Positions 45,750 through 57,500 of a stretch of DNA of 64,000 nucleotides are shown one piece after another; the first letter of the stretch is position 1; every line of letters starts with the position of its first letter. Both the position numbers and the translations under genes were made by a program. The notes beneath the pieces were generated by a model that was not told where the DNA came from, did no database searches, and saw nothing but the letters and a program-made list of their open reading frames with translations. Source of the stretch: Thecamonas trahens ATCC 50062 (lineage: Eukaryota > Apusozoa > Apusomonadida > Apusomonadidae); contig NW_013657615.1 of the NCBI RefSeq assembly GCF_000142905.1, forward strand, positions 128,354 through 192,353, read 5' to 3'.

Positions 45750-48071
45750 ATGTCTACCACGTCTGGCACTGACTCGTCAAACTCGTATGGCTCTGACGCT
45801 AGCTCGGAGTATGTGTCCGACTCGTACTCGTCGTCTGCGGCTTCGGCGTCGGGCGACAACTTTCCGCCCGACGGCAAGCCGCATCGCTCGCCGCTGCTTG
45901 GGCCCGACGACGAGCTCATCACTCGCCCTGCCCAGTACCCGGATGTTGAGACCACCCATGACGCGTTCATGACTTCGGTGGCGGCCCGCCCGGATGCGCC
46001 CTTCCTCGGCAGCCGCAAACTCATCTCGCCCGGTCGCGCGCCTGCGGCTGCCGCCTCGTCTGGCACTGGCACTGGCTCATCGTCGGGAAGCTCGTCGAGC
46101 TCGTCGAGCGGATCGGAGCAGGCCGAGGCAGCGGACGAGGGCGAGGCGGCCGAGTTTGGACCGTTTGAGTGGAAGAGCTATGGCGAGGTTGCGGAGCTCG
46201 TGCGGCACTTTGGCTCTGCGCTGGTCAAGATCAAGATGGGCAAGGTGCTTGGGTTGTACATGGACAACTGCGAGGAGTGGGTGATTGCGCAGCTTGCGGC
46301 CAACGCGATGGGCAAGGCTGTGGGCGGGATGTACGACACGCTTGGCGAGGAGGCGCTGCGGTACTGCATCGACATGGCGGAGATGAGCGTGGTGGTGGCG
46401 TCGGGTAAGAACCTGCCGCGGATCCTGGCGGTGGCAGAGGATACGCCGACGCTCAAGTACGTGGTCTACCCGAACGGGTCTGTGGACAAGAAGGCGGCGC
46501 GTGCGGCCAAGAAGACGGCCAAGGCGCGCGGGATCAAGCTTTACTCGTTTGACGAGATGTACGCGCTCGGGGCCAAGGGCAAGGTGCATAAGTTTGCCTC
46601 GCAGCGCAAGCTCAACGCGTCGACGCTCAACACACTCTGTTTCACCTCGGGCACGACAGGCCTGCCCAAGGCGGTCAAGCTGACGCATGGCAATCTGGTG
46701 GCCAACCTGGCGGGCGGGATGGCGTCCGGGCTGAAGCTCGAGCGCTTTGGCGAGGTCCATCTCTCGTACCTCCCGCTGCCGCACGTCTTTGAGCGGCTCA
46801 TCCAGCTTGGGGTGACGGTGACGGGCGGGGCCATCGGGTTCTTTACCGGTGACGTGCGGAACTTGCTGGCGGATGTCAAGGAGCTGCGGCCGACGATTTT
46901 CCCGGCGGTCCCTCGGGTGCTCAATCGGATCTACTCCAAGGTGATGGGCGACGTGGAGGCGACGGGCGGGACAAAGGCCATGCTGTTCCGGCGGGCGTAC
47001 AAGACGAAGCTCAAGAACATGCGCAAGGGCGGGTGCTGCTGCTGCTGTCGCGGGTGCTGCAAGAAGCCGAACAACACGCACATGGTGTGGGACCGGCTGG
47101 TGTTCAAGAAGACCAAGGCTGCGCTCGGTGGGCGAGTCAAGATCATGGTCACGGGCTCGGCGCCGCTCTCATCGGACGTCATGGAGTTCCTCCGCATCGC
47201 CTTTGCCTGCACCGTCCTTGAAGGCTACGGCCAGACCGAGTGCACGGCGGCAGCAACGCTGACCGACGCCAAGGACTTTACCGTCGGCCACGTCGGCTTC
47301 CCGGTCCCATGCGGCGAGATCGCGCTCGCTTCGGTGCCCGACATGGGCTACTACCCGGACGACGTCGAGGTGCCGCGCAAGGCGCGCAAGGCCGGCAACA
47401 TCAAGGTAGGCGGCGAGATCTGCCTCCGCGGCCCGCACGTCATGTCGGGCTACTACAAGAATGCCGAGAAGACGGCCGAGACCATCGACTCGGAGGGCTG
47501 GCTCCACACTGGCGACATTGGCATGTGGCTGCCCGACGGCCAGCTCAAGATCATCGACCGCAAGAAGGCACTCTTCAAGCTCTCGCAGGGTGAGTACGTC
47601 GCGCCTGACAAGTGCGAGGGCGTGCTCGCACTCTCGCCGCTTGTCGCGCAGGTCTTTGTTCACGGCGACTCGCTCCAGCCGCGGGTGGTGGCCGTTGTTG
47701 TCCCCGACGCCGACGCCGCCGCCGCCTGGGCCGAGGAGAACGCCGACAAGCTTCGCAAGGGCAAGGGCAAGGGCAAGGGCAAGGGCAAGGGCAAGGGCAA
47801 GGGCAAGGATAAGGCCTCGCTCTATTCGTCGCCTGACTTCCGCAAGGCCATTCTCGCCTCGATGGTGGCCGAGGGCCGCGCCGCAGGCCAGGACGGCCAC
47901 CCGAAGCTCCGTGGCTTTGAGATCCCCATCAACGTCTACCTCCACCCGCGTGAGTTTGGCGACGACGAGCTGACGACACCGACGCAGAAGCTCAAGCGCT
48001 CGGTCGCTGCTGAGTTCTTTGCCGACGAGATCGAGGCCATGTACGAGGAGGGGGCCATCCTTGACAAGTAG
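45750..48071 (+). CDS. Long-chain acyl-CoA synthetase (ACSL type)
   Basis: 773 residues. Adenylates long-chain fatty acids and transfers them to CoA. AMP-binding motif FTSGTTGLPKAVKLTH, then YLPLPHVFERLIQ, the A5 motif GYGQTECTAAATLTD, and WLHTGDIGMW followed by LKIIDRKKALFKLSQGEYV. These are ACSL signatures. The N-terminus is Ser-rich (residues 1-130) with no clear membrane anchor. Two inserts stand out. A Cys cluster (RKGGCCCCCRGCCKK) lies at about residue 432, which could be palmitoylated or bind metal. A (Lys-Gly)n run near residue 670 is encoded by an AAGGGC hexanucleotide repeat (47758-47808). Single exon. The start at 45750 gives MSTTSGTDSS. Confidence 0.92.
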   Translation: MSTTSGTDSSNSYGSDASSEYVSDSYSSSAASASGDNFPPDGKPHRSPLLGPDDELITRPAQYPDVETTHDAFMTSVAARPDAPFLGSRKLISPGRAPAAAASSGTGTGSSSGSSSSSSSGSEQAEAADEGEAAEFGPFEWKSYGEVAELVRHFGSALVKIKMGKVLGLYMDNCEEWVIAQLAANAMGKAVGGMYDTLGEEALRYCIDMAEMSVVVASGKNLPRILAVAEDTPTLKYVVYPNGSVDKKAARAAKKTAKARGIKLYSFDEMYALGAKGKVHKFASQRKLNASTLNTLCFTSGTTGLPKAVKLTHGNLVANLAGGMASGLKLERFGEVHLSYLPLPHVFERLIQLGVTVTGGAIGFFTGDVRNLLADVKELRPTIFPAVPRVLNRIYSKVMGDVEATGGTKAMLFRRAYKTKLKNMRKGGCCCCCRGCCKKPNNTHMVWDRLVFKKTKAALGGRVKIMVTGSAPLSSDVMEFLRIAFACTVLEGYGQTECTAAATLTDAKDFTVGHVGFPVPCGEIALASVPDMGYYPDDVEVPRKARKAGNIKVGGEICLRGPHVMSGYYKNAEKTAETIDSEGWLHTGDIGMWLPDGQLKIIDRKKALFKLSQGEYVAPDKCEGVLALSPLVAQVFVHGDSLQPRVVAVVVPDADAAAAWAEENADKLRKGKGKGKGKGKGKGKGKDKASLYSSPDFRKAILASMVAEGRAAGQDGHPKLRGFEIPINVYLHPREFGDDELTTPTQKLKRSVAAEFFADEIEAMYEEGAILDK
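47752..47808 (+). repeat. (AAGGGC)n coding hexanucleotide repeat
   Basis: About nine units within the acyl-CoA synthetase, encoding alternating Lys-Gly. The same repeat occurs twice in the PWP1 gene (about 61449-61481 and 62994-63024). Confidence 0.9.
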
Positions 48072-48262
48072 TCGGCGCGTCGTAAAGTGGTGTTTGTGAA
48101 TGGGTGTGCGTTTGTGTGTGTGCGTATGAGAGTGTGTGTGTGTGAGGGGGAGGGGGGTGGGGTGGGGTGGATATGGAGCAATCCGCGCGCGACAGGGCTT
48201 GGCATCAGCGCCAACGCCACCTGCGGGCTGCGGTGTGGTGGAGAACAGCTGAAAACAAGCCA

Positions 48263-49220
48263 TCAGCTGATGATGCAGCAGCACTGGCTTGAGTTAGGCT
48301 CCGGATCGGGGGCTTCCTTGGGATCGGTGGCGTTCTGGCGCGGCTCGGGACGGGCGAGGATGGCCTCGTAGGCCGGAAAGTCAGCGTCGTACTGGGAAAA
48401 GATGGAAAAGTAAAAGGCGTCAAAGTCGTCGTAGGTGACAGCGTCCGGGTTGTACATGGTCTGGCGCATCTCGACGAGGATGACCTTTTCTCTGATATTG
48501 AGAAAGTAGGCGAGGCGTGTGGCGAGGTCTGCGGTGGTGATCTGGACCGAGTCGAGGCGGAGCATGCGCCAGATAGCGCTCGAGTGGCGGAACCAGAACT
48601 TTGTCAGAACCTTGCCGTAGGCAGAGAGCGCAATGGCGATAAAGATGAAGACCTGCTCAAAGTACAGCTCGCCCTGATCTTCCACGTCCAGGTAGTCGAG
48701 CCAGTCGAGAAGCTGATGATCGGTCAGCTGAGTCACCTCGCGACCAAACAGCACAAACTCGTCCTCTCCAAAGGTCAGCACCGATGATGCGCCCACCAGC
48801 TTTTTTGTCGCACGGAGAGAGAACCAGTACTGCAAGCCGGCGAGGCCTTCGGTTGTGTACATCGAGTCGTACAGCCGAGCCGCCTCGGCACGTGCGTCCA
48901 CGTTGAGTTTGTTCGACTAGGGGAGGGGGGAGGAAGGGGGGGGGGGTGAGTGGAGGGGGGAGGGGGGAGGGGGAGGGCGCATGGTGGTGGCGTGGTGGCT
49001 TGGTGGCATGGTGTGGCGTGGTGGTGTGGTGGCGTGGTGGCGTGGCCTGGCGGGAGGAGGGGAGGAGGAGGAGGAGGAGGAAGAGGAGGTGACATTGTGT
49101 GCGTGCGTGTGTATGGGTAGGAGGGGGGGGTGTAGGTGAGGGGTGGCATACGTGTTCGCTTTGGCTCTGTGCGCTCTGTCGGAAGAGGATGTCGCGTAGG
49201 AGCACCACGTCGACCCGCAT
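48263..49220 (-). CDS. EFCAB9-like EF-hand protein with CAAX box, two exons
   Basis: 240 residues. Exon 1 is 49152-49220 (MRVDVVLLRDILFRQSAQSQ) and exon 2 is 48263-48916, joined in phase 0 across a 235-base intron (donor GTATGC, pyrimidine-rich acceptor CTAG). Similarity to EFCAB9, the Ca2+ and pH sensor of the sperm CatSper channel, is clearest at KFWFRHSSAIWRMLRLDSVQ followed by TRLAYFLNI, and at DAVTYDDFDAFYFSIFSQYD. EF-hand loops are degenerate (DYLDVEDQGELYF). Unlike animal EFCAB9 the protein ends in CCCIIS, a likely farnesylation site (CIIS) with adjacent palmitoylatable Cys, implying membrane anchoring. Exon 2 has no ATG near its start, which forces the two-exon model. Confidence 0.72.
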
Positions 49221-49389
49221 GGCGTGTCGGCTACCGGTGGTGCCTCGGCCAATTGGGGGAGTGGAATGAATGATTGGTTGTTGGCTTGGGTAAGAGAAGG
49301 GGGGTGGGTGGCTGCCAACCGCTGAATGTTCCATGGCGAAAACGGCGCGAGACGGTCGACACAAGGCAGTGAGGAGGGCGGGGGGACAT

Positions 49390-52300
49390 TTACAGCCGCG
49401 GCTGAGCGGGTACGGGGCGGGCCGGGATGGGCTCGGTGTAGTTGTAGGGGAAGACGCCTTCGGCGCCAGTGGCGAGGGCACCGAGCGCCCAGCCGTCGTC
49501 GTAGATGGCAAAGATGGAGAGCTTGTCGCCGCGGGCAAAGGAGAGCTCGTCGGCCGACGAGCCGTGGAAGGGATAGCGAGCGACAACAACTTCGAGGACG
49601 ACGCGAGCGGCCTCGGCGGCGGCGGCAGCGCCGACGTCGGTGCTGAGCGTTGCTGGCGCTGGATCGTACGAGTCGTAGGTGTCGAGGCCGGGCTTGGTCA
49701 CCATCGAGCTGTCGCTGGCCATGATGACCGAGAGCTCGGTACCGGGCTGGGCCGCGGTGGTGGCAAACGAGTCGAAAAAGTCTGTGGCATCGGCGTTGCG
49801 CCGGCGAACGACGAGGACGATGACAACGGCGGCGACGAGGACGACGACGCCTGCGCCAGCGGCGATGAAAATCCACATTGACAGGCCGCCGATGCCTGAC
49901 GATGACGGCGGCGACGGCGTGTTGGACGCCGCAACCGACGCGTCGAGCGCATCCTGGTTGCCCTCGATCGCCATGAATGCGACTGACGTCGCCACCGAGG
50001 TGTCGATCCACACATACATCTCCGACAGCGCGCGGGTCTCCAGCACAGTGTACGAGACCTGCTGGCCGCCGGCCGACGCCGACGCCGCACCGAGGTCGAC
50101 GGCGCCCGAGTTACCGGTCCTGATTGTCAGCCGCGCACCGGGCGCGTCCGGCACTGCGGCAACGGTCATCGGCCCAGTCATCTCGCCGAGCGCTATGCGG
50201 ACAAAAACGGGTGACGTCGGGTTCGCGCGGTCACCGACCTGCACCAGCGTGCCCGAGTACGAGACCGAGTGCACCATTTTGGCCACGCAGGTGTTGGTGG
50301 CGCTCACCTCCTCACCCCAGCCGCAAGAGGCGGGCGTGACGGATGGAGGCGGGGCGGGGGTGGGGGTCGGCGTGGGGGTGGGAGTTGGGGTAGGCGGCGA
50401 CGGCGGTGATCCGGGGGCCGGGGTGGGGGCCGGGGTGGGAGATGGAGTCGGGCCTGGAGTGGGGGCCGGGGTGGGGGCCGGGGTTGGGCCTGGAGTGGGG
50501 GCCGGGGTGGGGGCCGGGGTGGGGGCCGGGGTTGGACCGGGAGTGGGAGCTGGGGTTGGGCCTGGCGTGGGCGATGGAGTCGGGGCCGGGGTTGGGCCTG
50601 GCGTGGGCGATGGAGTCGGGGCCGGGGTGGGGGCCGGAGTCGGGGCCGGAGTCGGGGCCGGAGTCGGGGCCGGAGTCGGGGCCGGAGTCGGGGCCGGAGT
50701 CGGGGCCGGAGTCGGGGCCGGAGTCGGGGCCGGGGTGGGGGCCGGAGTCGGGGCCGGAGTCGGGGCCGGAGTGCAGATGTTGCCAACTCGGTACATCGAC
50801 TTGGAGGTGCCTCCAGTGGTGTCGGGGATGTGCGAGTAGATGCCGACCTGATCTAGGAGGTACGACTGGAAGAGGTTGGGCGCGGACCCGGAAAAGCCAG
50901 TGGAGCAGAGGAAGAAGCGGTTGGCGGAGCGAGCACCCGAGGCGGCAAAGCCGAGCTCGGTGAGCGGGATGCGGACCAGGGTCCATGCCTCGCGCGTCAC
51001 GGCACCGTTGTGAAAGTGTGAAGCATCGAGCCAGACCTTGCCGAAGCGGGAGCCGTCGGTGTAGCGAACGTCGGCAAAGATCTTGACGGCGGTCGGGTTG
51101 GTGTCAACGCGCCGCATCCAGAACTGAAAGTACCGCGAGCTGGAGGGGATGCTGTAGGTGTTGGGCGAGTTGGCGGTGAAGCGGAGGCACGAGGACTCGC
51201 CAAACTTGTAGTAGTACGACGAGGTGCCGCACCGCTCGTCGGCCGAGTAGCCCTTGTTTTCGTCGGCGTCGTACGGGCCGTACGAAGAGTCGACGCAGCC
51301 GGGCTCGGTATCGCCGTCCTTGTAAAAGGTGAGGTCACCGTCGCCGCACGGAACCGCCGGCTCGGGCGTGGAGGTCGGCGCCGAGCACGAGCCGTCGTGG
51401 CATCCGATGCGGGCAACTAGGGCCGGGCTATGTGCCGCAGTCGAGAGCGCAACCTCGTACTCACCGGCCCACAGCGACTCGTGCTGGACCCAGGCGAGCT
51501 GGAGGCCACCTTCCCACGGTGCAGCGAGCGTGCCGAGGTCGCGGATGATGTTGCTCGGGTTGCCGCGCTCGCGGATGACCGCTGACGTGATGCCGACCAG
51601 CGAGGTCTCGATGTTCCAGTGGACGGTGCCGAGCGCCGGAAAGTACTCAAACCAGGCGGTACCTGAAGCCGTCGAAGATGAGCCGGCCTGGCAGGCCTGG
51701 AGGTCGCCGCGGTAGGTGTCGTACGACCACGGCATGTCTGCCGGCAGCGCTGGGTTGCCGGCGGCGCAATTGCCACCGCACGACGCCTGGATGTCAATCG
51801 AGGCGGTGCCCTCGGACGTGGTAAAGCCAAACAGGTCCCAGTTCGCGTCGCCAATCTCCTGCACAAACACGTGCAGCCAGCGGCCCTCAAAGATCCATGG
51901 GTTGTCGTAGGAGAGCTGGGCGCGCGATGCCGCGGCAGGCATAGCTGTTCCAGAGCGTGTGATGGTAAAAGTGGTCCCGGTCGGGTAGGGGAAGGCGACG
52001 GTGTACCACGAGAGGTCAGGCGCGTAGTGGTGGTACGGGCGAAGGAAAGGCGGAGTGTTGTGCGGGAAGCGCATGGCATAGGCGCGGCGCGGCACAACAT
52101 TGAGTTTGTACTCCCGCGGGTCGATGCCGCGGCCGTCTCCAGTGGTGATGCCGGCAGCGCCGTTGGAGAGCGCGTAAAAGGTGCCGCGGACGTGGTCGGT
52201 GTTGGAGCCGTAGTTTGTACCGGGCACGTTCTCGTTATCGATGCGGAGCGAAGCGACACCACCCGGGAACGAGGGACAGACGCGGAGGCCACCGTCTGAG

Positions 52301-54284
52301 CCCCAGTCAGGGTGCGAGACGCAGCCGGTTGAGGGCATGTTGGCTCGGATAAGCGGCTCGTCGGTGAAAATCCAGCCGCCGACGTGGCCGGTGAGGGTGC
52401 CGTCGACGTCGCGGACGGCCATGCGGACGGCGTTTTCGGAGATGGGCGAGCAGAACTTGATAAAGGCCGGCTGCGAGTTGTCGAGGACTGGGCCGAGGTT
52501 GCCGCGACCGCGGATCTTGTTGCTCGCAGTGTGCGAGTTGGGCGCGCAAATGTGCTGGCTCACGGCGCCGGCTGGGCGGAAGGCATCCGAGGTGTAGCCA
52601 ACGGCACGGAAGCCGTCGAGGTAGGCCGGCCCGTCGTTGTCGTACTGCTGAAAGGCGGCGACAGGCTCTGAGGTCGACGACGGCGAGGCGAGGGAGCGGC
52701 CGGCGGAGATCTCGAGTGGAGTCCGCGGCTCGCCGACGTTGGGCGTGTTCTCAAAGGCGAGGAGGTCCTCGATGATGTTGAACGAGCCGACAACGTTGAC
52801 GCCAGCCTTGCAGTTGGCAATGACTGGGCGGAGAAAGCGGAAGCGGCGGCCGCGCGACCAGATGCCGAGGTTGGTGCACTTGTAGGCGACAATGTCTGAG
52901 ATGACGGTGTCGACCATGGAGCGGGTCGAGTATGACGACGCGTCCCACGGACCGGGCCGTGGCTTGAACACCGCCTGCTCGATCGAGTTGTCGGGCCGCG
53001 GGCCAAAGTCGAACATGAGGCCGTCGCGGCACGAGTGGACGGTGCAGGAGCGGAGCGAGGTCAGCGGCATCTGGCGCGGGTAGATGTCGGAGGAGGCGTA
53101 CTTGGCCTGGGAGAGGCCGATGACCCGCTCGGAGAGGGCGACCCAGATACCGGTGTCAAAGCCGGCGACGGCGCAGTTCTCGACGGTGTTCTGAGCGTTC
53201 GCGAGCCAGATGCCCGACGGCTTGTTGTCGTGTGGAAGGAGCGAGCCGTCACGGCCAGTGACGACCAGGTTGTTGGTGATGACGTTGTCGGTCTCGGGCC
53301 CGTCCTCAAGAAAGATGGCGTGGCCGACAATGTCGTAGCAGACGTTGCCGTCGACAGTGAGCGAGCGGGTGTCGTGGAGCACGATGCACCGCTGGTACGA
53401 GCGGTGGATAGACGAGTCGCGGATGTACGAGCCGAGGGCGGTGACATCCTGCGAGAGGTGAAAGTGGACCGGGTAGCGGCCGAGAAAGTTGCGCTGGCCG
53501 GCGCGGGTGATCTCGACTGCAGTGAGGCGGACGGTGGCCTCGTTGTGGATGATCTGGACGCCAAACTCGGAGGACTCAGACGAGGCGTCGCCTTGGATCT
53601 TGATGTTGCGCGAGAGGAGGCCAACCTCGCCGACCTCGTAGCCGTCGCCGTAGTGCATGTGCGCGAGCGGGGTGGCAAAGTGCAGCCGGCGGTTCCCGTT
53701 TGACCGCGAAGTGATGGTGCGGACCTCGGTCTGGTCGGCGTAAAAGTCAGTGGTGACAATGACAATCTCGTCGCCCGGGTTCCAGCCTGACGCCGAGGCC
53801 TCGAGGTCGACGTAGGTCCGCCCGGCCGGCGCGGTGGCGGCAAGGCGGGTCCATGTCCGAGCAGGCGACGAGCCATGGAGCTCGAGCGTGCCGCCGGTGT
53901 GTGTGCCAATGCCCTTGGAGCCGAGCCCGTTGCCGAGGTTGTCGATCGATGACGCGGCGCCAGCAAAGGTAAAACAATGTCTGCCGTGAGGCGACAGTCG
54001 GGCGAGCCGCCAATGAGGGCGCCGCCCGAGTCGATGCGGATGTGGTTGATGTCGATGTTCATGGCGGTGTTGTCCAGAATGACCGTACCACCATTGCGAA
54101 TACGCAACGAAGAGAGACTCACCGAGGTGTCCAGCAGAATGGTGGTGGTGATCGACGGCGAGCTACCGGCTGGCGGGTTGGTCGACCACCGGTTCGTAAC
54201 GCTTGCGTGCGGACAAGCGGCAGTCACCGGTGGCGCCCAGAGCACGGACGCGAGGAGGAGCGCAAGCGTCAGGTGCCACAACAT
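49390..54284 (-). CDS. CEMIP/TMEM2-like G8 and beta-helix protein with TM and SH3, apparent one-base frameshift
   Basis: About 1631 residues after correction. Signal peptide [22 protein letters not shown]8 domain follows ([33 protein letters not shown]), then the CEMIP-type core ([59 protein letters not shown]) with right-handed beta-helix repeats. CEMIP and TMEM2 degrade or bind hyaluronan. Downstream are two beta-rich domains, a Pro/Thr repeat stalk (50340-50775), a transmembrane helix ([20 protein letters not shown]) and a cytoplasmic SH3 domain ([28 protein letters not shown]). The signal peptide/G8 part and the rest are in different frames. One extra T in the run at 53971-53974 (plus-strand A) restores ADIVFTFAGA. 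Confidence 0.82.
50340..50775 (-). repeat. Pro/Thr-coding stalk repeat (APTP)n
   Basis: A 12-base unit (GGGGCCGGAGTC/GGGGCCGGGGTG-type on the plus strand), with GlyPro/SerPro variants, repeats more than 30 times and encodes APTPAPTP. It forms the stalk between the ectodomain and the membrane helix. Confidence 0.92.
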
Positions 54285-54543
54285 ACTGTACAGAGGGGAA
54301 GGAAGTTGGAGGGCCACGGCTGTGAGTAGGTGGAGGCGTGGTCGTGCAGGTGCATGGGCAGGAGGTGGAGGAGGAGGGAGGGAAGGGCTTGCAAGGGTGG
54401 TAAGGCGATGTACATTTTTTTTCTGCGGGGAGAGGGTGCGGCAGAGACGAATGGAAGGCAAATAAGTGATGAACGGCTTGATTGATGGTTTGTCGGGTGA
54501 GGGCTGACTTTTTCGGGTGGGCCACGCGCGTGGAGCATGACGA

Positions 54544-57500
54544 CTACTGCGTCGGCGTGTGTGTCGGGCGCGAGTTGCGACGGGGTCGGTCGTGGGAGCG
54601 GGGGCGGTCGCGCGAGCGTGGGTGGGGCGGAAAGCCAGCGGTCGAGGGTGATGGCGAAGGTGATGGCGAGGGTGATGGCGAGGGTGAGTGCAAGTGCTCT
54701 GAGGGCGCGACGCGGGACTTGTTACGGTGGCGGACCGGCGAGACCGAGGCGTGTGAGGCGCGGCGGACCGGGAGGAGATGGGCCGAGTGCGAGGTTTTGA
54801 GCTTGGGCGTGGGTAGCGGCGGGTCGGAGCCTTGGCGGTCGCGGGATGGTTGCTGGTTGTGGAGGGCGCGGATGATGGGCGAGTTGCGGGCGGTGCGCGA
54901 GCCGCGGCGCGGCTGAGACGCCGAGCGTTCGTTCGAGGCGAGGCTGCGGCTCGTGGCAGCCGAACGTGACGAGGCTGGCTTGCGGACGCGGGCCATAAGG
55001 TCGGCGGTCTTGGGCGAGGGCGGCTCAGACCCGTTCGAGTCGCGGCGGCCGCCGCGGGCCATGAGGGCGAGGCCCGGCGAGGAGCGAGCCATGCAAGTGA
55101 GCGAGTCGTCCGAGGTCAGGCCGCTCGCATCGCGGTGGTCGGCGCGTGAGTCTAGCATTGACGAGCTCGACGAGCCAAGGATGGCGGGTGAGATGGTGAC
55201 GACAACCTCGTCGCCCAAGGCGGAGGATGCGGACGACGACGATGAGGCTGCGGACGCGACCAAGGCTGCGCCGCGGCCCGAGACGACCGAGCTGAGCGCG
55301 GTCTTGAGCGACGGGCTGGAGACGTCAGCATAGTGGGCGTTGAGCATAGAGACGAGCATGACGTCATGGGCGGCAGTAAGAGTGTGGCCAGAGCTCGAGG
55401 GCTTGCGGAGGCGCTCGGAGACTTCGGCGATGGCGGACGACGCGAGGAAGATGACGGCGGTGACGATGACGGCAACGGCGACGCCAACGACGACCCAGAA
55501 CGAGGCGCGGTTTGGCCAGTCGTCGGCCCAGAAGAGGATGCCACAGAGAATGAGAGCGACGATGCAGATGTTGAGTCTCGTCTCGAGCCGGTTATGGGCA
55601 GGGGCGTAGAACGGGTAGGCGCGGAGCTGGTGAATGAGGAAAGCAAGGAAGACGGTCATGAGGCCGGAGAAGAGCCATACGGTGATGTTGGAGAAGAAGA
55701 GCGAGGCGACAACGATAAAGAGCCGCTGCACGAGGAGGGCCACCTCGTACCAGTAGTAGTGGCGGCGGTAGGTGTTGTAGATGGAGCCAAAGCGGAGGAG
55801 GGTTGTGGGGTCTTCGAGCGAGTTGCGCGAGCGGTAGAGCATGGCGGCAAAGTAGGTGGGCATGAAGAGAACGTAGACGACAAAGCCGGCGATGGCGAGC
55901 GGGAGGTAGCGCCACCACGAGGGCGAGAAGCAGGCTTCGGAGAGCTCGGCATCGAGGTAGTAGCCGCCGTCGGGCAGCTGCGTGCAGTCAAAGTAGACGA
56001 GGGTGGCGCGGCAGAGCGGGATGTACATGATGGGGCCAAAGGTGAAGAGGAGGCGCTCGGCAATGGCGCGCGTGGGGACGGCGGCGATGATGGCGAGCTT
56101 GCGGAAGGCGCAGAGGTGCGGAACTAGCTTGACGATGGCAATCATGGCGGCGATGGTGACGATCATGGCAGCGGGAAGGGCGAGCGAGAGCGAGTAGCGG
56201 GCCACAAACGACGAGAGGGTACAGTCTGTGGCAAAGATGGAGAGGTCGACGTTGGCGACATTGGCGGCCTCGAGGATTTGCTTGATAGGCGGGGTCGGCC
56301 AGTTGAACGGAGCCGAGGCCAGGATGCCGAGGACTTGTAGGAAGATAAGGGTGACGGTGACGGCGTGAGGCACCAGCTTGTGGCGCGCGGCAAAAGCAGT
56401 CTCGCTCACGTCGCCCTCACCAAAGACGGTGTCGGCGCCGGAAAAGATGTGGACGGCAGTGAAGAGAACGGCGGCAAAGGCGACGATGGAGCCAATGATG
56501 ACAATGATGACGAGGACAAAGAAGAGCGCGGTCGACGAGCCCGGGCACGGGCGGCAGGTCCGATCCTGACGGCGGTAAAAGCCGCGAGCACAGTCCTTGC
56601 ACATGAACGAGTCGGCCACGTACGAGGCGGCGCAGGAGCCGGCGCCGAGGCAGGCCTCGGGCACCGGGCAGCGGGCAAACTTGCCCGAGGTTGGCGGGCC
56701 AGTGGGATACCATTCCGGGCGGGCAACAGGGAGCGAAGAGCGGCCAGCGCAGGTTGCACCAGCCGGACACTCGAGGCAGGCGACGTCGGGAGCAGCGGTC
56801 GGTGTCCAGAAGCCCAGGTCACAAACGCAGACGCTGAGCTCACCAGTGACGTTGTGGACGGATCTGACGGTGTTTGCCGGGCAGGACGAGCATGCGCCGT
56901 CGACAAAGTCCTCACCACTGTCGCATGTCGGGACCGGGGTGCACGCCGCGGTCGAGGTGTTGGACGAAAAGGTGAACGGCGGACAGCGGACGCAGAGGAG
57001 CGGCGCGTCCGACAGAGAGTTTGAGCCGTAGTTTGGTCCGCACTGGGCGACGGCGACGGCGAGCGAAAGCGCGGGCGGGGCAAAGGTGCCGGCGCGGCGC
57101 AGCTCGATGGCGACGAGCGGATCGCCGGCGTCCCACAGCGCTTCAGTCCACACTACGGCAGTGACAGCAAGATTGGTGAGGGCGATTTGACCGGTGGCGG
57201 GGTCGATGAGCGCACCCGCGATGCCGGCAGCGGCAAAGACGGTGGGCTGGTCGACGGTCGGGGCGAGGGCGATGGAGTTGTCGCGGACTAGCGCACCGTA
57301 GCCGTCATAGACGGCGACAGCGCCGGCACCAAAAGCGACGCCTGACATGACTGATGACGGCACTGGGAGTTCGAGAGCGAGCGATGCTGTCGAGGTGGCG
57401 CGATTCGGACCATAGCCCGCAGTGGTGGGCGGCGAGGGTGAGGCCGTCAGTGGGTCGGCGAGCCAGGCGTCGTTGTGGGGAAAGCAGAAAAAGGCAAAGC

